DNA from: an uncultured Acidobacteriia bacterium
GTDB lineage: Bacteria; Acidobacteriota; Terriglobia; Bryobacterales; Bryobacteraceae
Assembly (NCBI GenBank): GCA_903881085.1
Contig: CAIRSA010000184.1
Coordinates: 1-47,828 of the forward strand
Length of the DNA: 47,828 bases
Direction: 5' to 3'
The notes under the pieces: generated by a model
What the model was told of the DNA's origin: nothing
Databases searched by the model: none
What the model saw: the letters and a program-made list of their open reading frames with translations, nothing else
Shown here: in pieces, positions 43,899 to 47,828 of the stretch
How the letters are laid out: every line of letters begins with the position of its first letter
How positions within the stretch are numbered: the first letter of the stretch is position 1
Translations under genes and position numbers: made by a program

Positions 43899-44498
43899 AT
43901 GAGAAACAAGCAGGGTTTGTTTGCAGCAATGTTCGTGCTCGCCATTGGCGCGTACGCAGTTTTAACGGCGGTTCCGGCGGTAAGTGCAGCCGGCAAGCGC
44001 GGGCCTCAATACACATCCGATGGGAAGCTGATGTTGCCCGTGGGGTATCGCGACTGGGTCTTTGTCGGCGCCACGGTAACTCCAAATGCCTTGAATAATG
44101 GCAAGGCGGGGTTTCCTGAGTTCCACAACGTGTACGTAGAGCAGGCCAATCTGGCTGCCTATCGCAAGACCGGCAATTTTCCGGAAGGCACCATCCTGGT
44201 GAAGGAATTGACGCTGGTGCGCAATTCCTCGCATCCTGACGGTTCCGCCGACGAGGCCTCCGGGCGCGGCTTTTTCATGAGTGAGTTCAGCGGCATGGAC
44301 GTAACGGTGAAAGACAGCAAGCGGTACGCCAAAACCGGCAATTGGGGCTTCTACAACTTCGGCCACCACGCTCTGCCTTATGCCACTGCTGCGGCCGAAG
44401 CCACCAAAGAAGAGTGCGCTGGCTGCCACATGGCCGGGGCTGGAAAAACGGACTTGGCCTGGATTCAGTTTTATCCCATTCTACGGGCCAAAAATTAA
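43899..44498 (+). CDS. Cytochrome P460-type periplasmic haem protein
   Basis: A 199-residue protein with a signal peptide (about 1-30, ending VSAAG). The body matches the cytochrome P460 family, with a conserved FPEGTILVKEL in the middle (the family's haem cross-link Lys would lie in this region, but I cannot assign it) and a haem-c motif CAGCH at 173-177. P460 proteins convert hydroxylamine or nitric oxide, or handle related haem chemistry. A good AAGGAAGGA site precedes the ATG. A cupredoxin and a haem-binding protein follow, giving a small periplasmic redox chain. Confidence 0.85.
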   Translation: MRNKQGLFAAMFVLAIGAYAVLTAVPAVSAAGKRGPQYTSDGKLMLPVGYRDWVFVGATVTPNALNNGKAGFPEFHNVYVEQANLAAYRKTGNFPEGTILVKELTLVRNSSHPDGSADEASGRGFFMSEFSGMDVTVKDSKRYAKTGNWGFYNFGHHALPYATAAAEATKEECAGCHMAGAGKTDLAWIQFYPILRAKN

Positions 44499-44570
44499 GT
44501 GCACGCTGTCACAAATCCTGGCTTTGCTTGCATCCAAGGGGTGCGAGCAAAGTCAATCAAGGAGCAAACA

Positions 44571-44891
44571 ATGAAGCACATTTTATTATCGATTCTGATA
44601 GCGGCTGGGGTGTTTACCATGGCAGCACCCGCCGCTGAGAGCAGCAAGACGCACACCATTTTGATCAAGGGCTTTCAGTTTCAGCCGGAACGGTTGGAGG
44701 TGGCAGTAGGCGACATCGTGATCTGGAAGAACGAAGACATTGTGCCTCATACGGCCACCGCGAAGAAGGGTTTCGATTCAAAGAATCTGGACCGGGGACA
44801 ATCCTGGAAGTACGTGGCAAAGCAGATGGGCGCCTTCAATTACATCTGCACGTTTCATCCTTCCATGAAGGCCGTTCTTGTTGTGAAGTAG
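44571..44891 (+). CDS. Cupredoxin (plastocyanin/azurin-like)
   Basis: A 106-residue periplasmic blue-copper protein. A signal peptide (about 1-22) is followed by a compact beta barrel with ligands His60 (VPHTA), Cys93, His96 and Met99 in YICTFHPSM, the full type 1 copper set. Such proteins carry one electron between periplasmic redox partners, here most likely cytochrome P460 or the haem-binding protein. A strong AAGGAG site precedes the ATG. A frame starting at 44499 is not needed. Confidence 0.9.
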   Translation: MKHILLSILIAAGVFTMAAPAAESSKTHTILIKGFQFQPERLEVAVGDIVIWKNEDIVPHTATAKKGFDSKNLDRGQSWKYVAKQMGAFNYICTFHPSMKAVLVVK

Positions 44892-44903
44892 GCAAGCGCA
44901 AAT

Positions 44904-45392
44904 ATGACAATCAAAGTGTCTTCTTCCATGATGTTCGCGGGCGCGGCCGGTCTGGCGCTGGTAATAGTGATTGCGTCTTTCGTTCCTGGGCCCTACGCCG
45001 CGGTTGTTACGCCTGGCGCGGCAGGCAGTGCGCAGTTCCAGGGCGCCAGGCTTGATCCGGCCGCGGTCAAGCTTCTGCAACGAGCTTGCCAGAATTGCCA
45101 TTCGCAGGACACGGAGTGGCCGCTTTACAGCAAGCTTGCGCCAGTGTCATGGATGATTCGAAAAGATGTCAGCGAAGGCCGCAAGTTTCTGAACTTTTCG
45201 CAGTGGAGCGATTATGGCGCAAACGGGCAAAGCCAGTTGCTTGCCCTCAGCGCGGATCAGATTCGTAGCGGAGCGATGCCGCCACAAAGATACCTGATAC
45301 TTCATCCGGAAGCGAAATTGTCAGATAGCGAGAAGACGATTCTGTTTGACGCGATGGGTCGTGAGTCGCAGGAGCTTTTGCGCCGGCACTGA
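44904..45392 (+). CDS. Haem-binding domain protein (Haem_bd type)
   Basis: A 162-residue protein with an N-terminal membrane anchor (about 8-28) and one haem-c motif CQNCH at 62-66, followed by the family's WPLYSKLAPVSWMIRKDV segment and a late SGAMPPQRYLILHPEAKLS. These proteins bind haem c and are found with other periplasmic cytochromes. It starts 12 bp after the cupredoxin stop. Loss of the anchor would leave it soluble, so it is probably membrane-tethered in the periplasm. Confidence 0.85.
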   Translation: MTIKVSSSMMFAGAAGLALVIVIASFVPGPYAAVVTPGAAGSAQFQGARLDPAAVKLLQRACQNCHSQDTEWPLYSKLAPVSWMIRKDVSEGRKFLNFSQWSDYGANGQSQLLALSADQIRSGAMPPQRYLILHPEAKLSDSEKTILFDAMGRESQELLRRH

Positions 45393-45402
45393 TCCACGGC
45401 CT

Positions 45403-46302
45403 ATGCTGGTCATTGTGATCGCATTGTTGATGAGTGCCCGTCTTTTGTTGTTCCAGCCCAATGGGGCCGACTTTCGGCGCATATTTGAAGAAGGGCTAGC
45501 GCGGCGTATTCAACAATATGGCATTGAGGATGCACGCACTGCGCAGGCCTCGCGCGACCTGGGAATGTTCCTGAAACAGGCCGGTAATATCGAAGACGCG
45601 CGTGGTGTGCTGCTCCAGACATTGCGCTACGATGAGTCGGCCTTTGGGGCCAAGGCGCTTCAGACATTGCAGGACGCGGCTGAACTTGCCGCCATCTCTC
45701 TTCCCTCGCAAGCAGAGCCTTTGTGGATGCGCGCGGCGCAGAGCCCGGAAGCAAGCCTCGCCGCGACAGCCTTCGATGCGCTGGCAGCACTGCGCGGCGC
45801 GGCAGGCGATACAACTGGGGCCGTGAACTTCTATCGAAAGGCGCTTGCCGCTGAGCAGACCGCAAGCGGCGCACGCAGCCCGCAAGTTGCCGTTCGAATG
45901 TCTGCACTGGGCATGGTTGTGAAGCCCGCAGAAGGGATGCCGCTAGTGCTGCGCGCACTGGAGATTGAGCGCGATGCTCTGGGGCCTGGGCATCCGCAAA
46001 CTGCCACCACGGCGGCGAATCTCGCCGGGATGCTACTCAATGCCGGGAAGATAGACGGGGCCATCGTGCTGCTGGAGCGCGCCATCACCGTGTTCGAAGT
46101 GACGCTCGGCAAGGATCATCCCCGCGTTGCAACCGCGACCTCCATCCTTGGTACGGCATATAACAAGAAGGGCGATCCCGCGCGGGCCGTGGCATTGCTC
46201 CGCCATGCGTTGGCCATTGACGAAAAGGCTTATGGCGCGGATCATGAACAAACCGTCGCCGATCGCAAACACCTCGTCGAAGTTTTGAATGGGCCCCAAT
46301 AA
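45403..46302 (+). CDS. TPR protein of kinesin-light-chain type
   Basis: A 299-residue protein from the ATG at 45403; a GTG at 45346 would overlap the preceding gene and add a leader. A hydrophobic N-terminus (about 1-14) may be a signal or anchor. The C-terminal half shows clear TPR repeats with the GPGHPQTA and GKDHPRVA signatures of kinesin-light-chain-type TPRs. It follows the haem-binding gene by 10 bp. The partner is unknown. Confidence 0.8.
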   Translation: MLVIVIALLMSARLLLFQPNGADFRRIFEEGLARRIQQYGIEDARTAQASRDLGMFLKQAGNIEDARGVLLQTLRYDESAFGAKALQTLQDAAELAAISLPSQAEPLWMRAAQSPEASLAATAFDALAALRGAAGDTTGAVNFYRKALAAEQTASGARSPQVAVRMSALGMVVKPAEGMPLVLRALEIERDALGPGHPQTATTAANLAGMLLNAGKIDGAIVLLERAITVFEVTLGKDHPRVATATSILGTAYNKKGDPARAVALLRHALAIDEKAYGADHEQTVADRKHLVEVLNGPQ

Positions 46303-46331
46303 ACGGCATCGGAATCTGATAGAAATATGAG

Positions 46332-47483
46332 ATGAGAATTCGAGAGATCTTAGCGTTCGGCCTGCGCGGCCGCACGCCGGAAGGCGGATGGTCAGCCGAA
46401 CTGAAGCCGGAAGACTGCGTCCACACATTGATTGCTGTCCGCACAGACAGTGGCCTAACCGGCTGGGGCAGCGTGTTTACCAACGACGAATTGGTGCGTG
46501 CAGCGCTGGCCCAACTGCGGCCTTTGTATGAAGGTGAGAACGCCTTGGAGCCGGAGCGCGTCAGCGAGAAGTTGCATCAGAACACGTTCTGGTTGGGGCG
46601 CGGCGGATCGATCACGCATACCATTAGCGGTATCGACATCGCCTTGTGGGATCTGCTTGGCAAGTCTTGTGGCCAGCCCGTTGGCCGATTACTAGGCGGG
46701 CGCTATCGCGATCGCGTCAGGCCTTACGCATCGCTGCTGATGCGCGAGCCGCAACAGATGGAGGAGGAGTTGGCGCCAGTAAAGGCGCAAGGATTTCGTG
46801 CTTTCAAAATTGGCTGGGGACCGTTTGGGCGCAGGAACAATCAGACCGACGAAGCCATTGTCCATGCCGCGCGCGAAGCAGTCGGTGACGATTGCCTGCT
46901 GATGGTGGATGCAGGCGCCAGCGATGCCTTCTGGCCGCAGAACTACAAGTGGGCCGTGCGCACGGCTGAGATGCTGGCCGACTACGATGTTTATTGGTTC
47001 GAAGAGGCCTTGCAGCCAGACGCGCTCGATGAATATATTCAACTGCGGCATGCGTCGCCGGTGCCGATCTCGGGCGGGGAAGTGTTGACGCGGCGGCAGT
47101 CGTTTCAACCGTGGCTGCAGCAGGGCGCGTTCGATATCGTGCAGCCTGATGTCACAAAATGCGGCGGACTGAGCGAAGAACGGCGCATCGCCTGGATGGC
47201 TCGCGACAACGGCGTGCGCTTCATTCCCCACGGATGGAACACCGCGGTTGGGTTGGCGGCGGATTTGCAGTTGGCTTCGGCGATTGCCGATACGGATTTG
47301 GTGGAGTATCTGACAGGCTCACCGTTCATTGACGAGATCGCGGCCGGCGGCTGGAAACTGGATGCGGACGGAATGCTGGAGATCCCCGATAAGCCGGGTC
47401 TCGGAATGAAGATTGACGCGGCCGCGCTGGCTGAGCACGGCCGCGTAAAGTTTGAAGAGGTGAAGGAATTGTGTGGCGACTGA
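46332..47483 (+). CDS. Enolase-superfamily enzyme (mandelate racemase/muconate lactonizing type)
   Basis: A 383-residue enzyme with the N-terminal capping domain (about 1-125) and a C-terminal barrel. The metal ligands are Asp193 (MVDAGAS), Glu224/225 (WFEEAL) and Glu250 (SGGE); a candidate catalytic Lys is at 159 (AFKIGWG), and His300 (IPHGWN) is in the typical late position. Enzymes of this group dehydrate or racemise sugar acids. It may act on acids made by the Gfo/Idh/MocA enzyme, but lies several genes away, so this is only a suggestion. No Shine-Dalgarno of note. Confidence 0.88.
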   Translation: MRIREILAFGLRGRTPEGGWSAELKPEDCVHTLIAVRTDSGLTGWGSVFTNDELVRAALAQLRPLYEGENALEPERVSEKLHQNTFWLGRGGSITHTISGIDIALWDLLGKSCGQPVGRLLGGRYRDRVRPYASLLMREPQQMEEELAPVKAQGFRAFKIGWGPFGRRNNQTDEAIVHAAREAVGDDCLLMVDAGASDAFWPQNYKWAVRTAEMLADYDVYWFEEALQPDALDEYIQLRHASPVPISGGEVLTRRQSFQPWLQQGAFDIVQPDVTKCGGLSEERRIAWMARDNGVRFIPHGWNTAVGLAADLQLASAIADTDLVEYLTGSPFIDEIAAGGWKLDADGMLEIPDKPGLGMKIDAAALAEHGRVKFEEVKELCGD

Positions 47484-47519
47484 AGCCCGGTCACGTGCGA
47501 AAATTTTTTTTCTTTTCCC
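47484..47519 (+). terminator. Possible terminator-like T-run after the enolase-family gene
   Basis: A T-rich run (AAAATTTTTTTTCTTTT, about 47500-47516) follows the gene stop, preceded by a weak, imperfect stem around GAC...GTC. The stem is too poor to be sure. Confidence 0.3.
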
Positions 47520-47828
47520 TCAGAATCAACAACATCGTCCAAAGCAAAATGGGCTTTTGCTTGACCCGTGTGCCAAACTTGAGATCGAAGCACGTGGGTC
47601 CGGCCGGACCGCTTTCGCTGCATTACGATGTCCCCGTGGGCCAGGCACCATCTATTGGTCCTTACAGTTCTCCGCAGACTTACATCAGCGAGAACACAGC
47701 GCACAGGCCGACTGGCTCATAGCCCGTCGAGTCCGTTGTGCGCATTAAGCAATAGAGGGGGCACGAGACTAGTCTCGCGCAAAAGAGCGGCCTAGAAACA
47801 GTTATTTGAAAATCAGAGAGGTTGGCGG
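47520..47828. other. Window-end intergenic stretch with a palindrome
   Basis: No convincing coding frame. It contains CGAGACTAGTCTCG (47764-47777), a perfect 14-bp palindrome that resembles the CGAGACGAGTCT core of the repeat at 37294-37392, so it may belong to the same dispersed repeat family. Confidence 0.45.

Overview
The window looks like a chromosomal segment of an Acidobacteriota bacterium of the Solibacter/Bryobacter type. The basis is family content, not a database search: a secreted SBBP-repeat protein with Ig-like repeats and the C-terminal domain typical of Solibacter (TIGR03437-like), an acidobacterial-type VWA protein (TIGR03436-like), many secreted TPR and beta-propeller proteins, high GC, and palindromic intergenic repeats. 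No rRNA, tRNA, CRISPR array or intact transposase gene was found.

Layout. 1-195 is the 3' end of a + strand gene followed by a terminator. 238-6679 holds a HipA-like kinase-fold protein, a small divergent protein, a histone H1-like Lys/Ala-rich protein, a LysM lytic transglycosylase (MltD type), an EF-G paralogue and a small secreted protein. 6810-8820 holds an MBL-fold hydrolase and then a membrane protein plus a DCC-family gene broken by an in-frame TGA; this pair sits behind a promoter bracketed by two matching palindromes. 8864-10997 is a tightly coupled three-gene unit: a Tse2-like (ADP-ribosyltransferase-fold toxin-like) protein, an 83-residue protein and a KaiC/RecA-like ATPase. 11045-18166 holds an SDR, a VWA protein, a zinc-ribbon coiled-coil protein, MurJ, an M20 dipeptidase and an orphan CpaE/TadZ-like protein. 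18167-19342 is a secreted TPR protein.

23098-37422 (minus strand) is a six-gene unit read from high to low coordinates: membrane-anchored beta-propeller, VIT-VWA protein, a 2235-residue TPR protein, a DUF3352-like protein, a penicillin-binding-type transpeptidase and a SpoIID/LytB-like protein. Every junction overlaps (four by ATGA, one by 17 nt), so the products are probably made together. I infer an envelope or peptidoglycan-remodelling assembly. The SBBP-repeat protein (19558-23064) follows 33 bp downstream and may be co-transcribed.

37452-47483 holds an acyl-CoA synthetase, a repeat-rich gap with a nested inverted-repeat (MITE-like) element, a sugar/acid catabolism group (GH43-like, sialidase-like, Gfo/Idh/MocA, and later an enolase-superfamily enzyme), an ECF sigma factor with a small zinc-finger partner, and a periplasmic electron-transfer group (cytochrome P460, cupredoxin, haem-binding protein) followed by a TPR protein.

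The best candidates for something undescribed are the 8864-10997 three-gene unit and the six-gene envelope operon. All functional calls come from reading motifs by eye.
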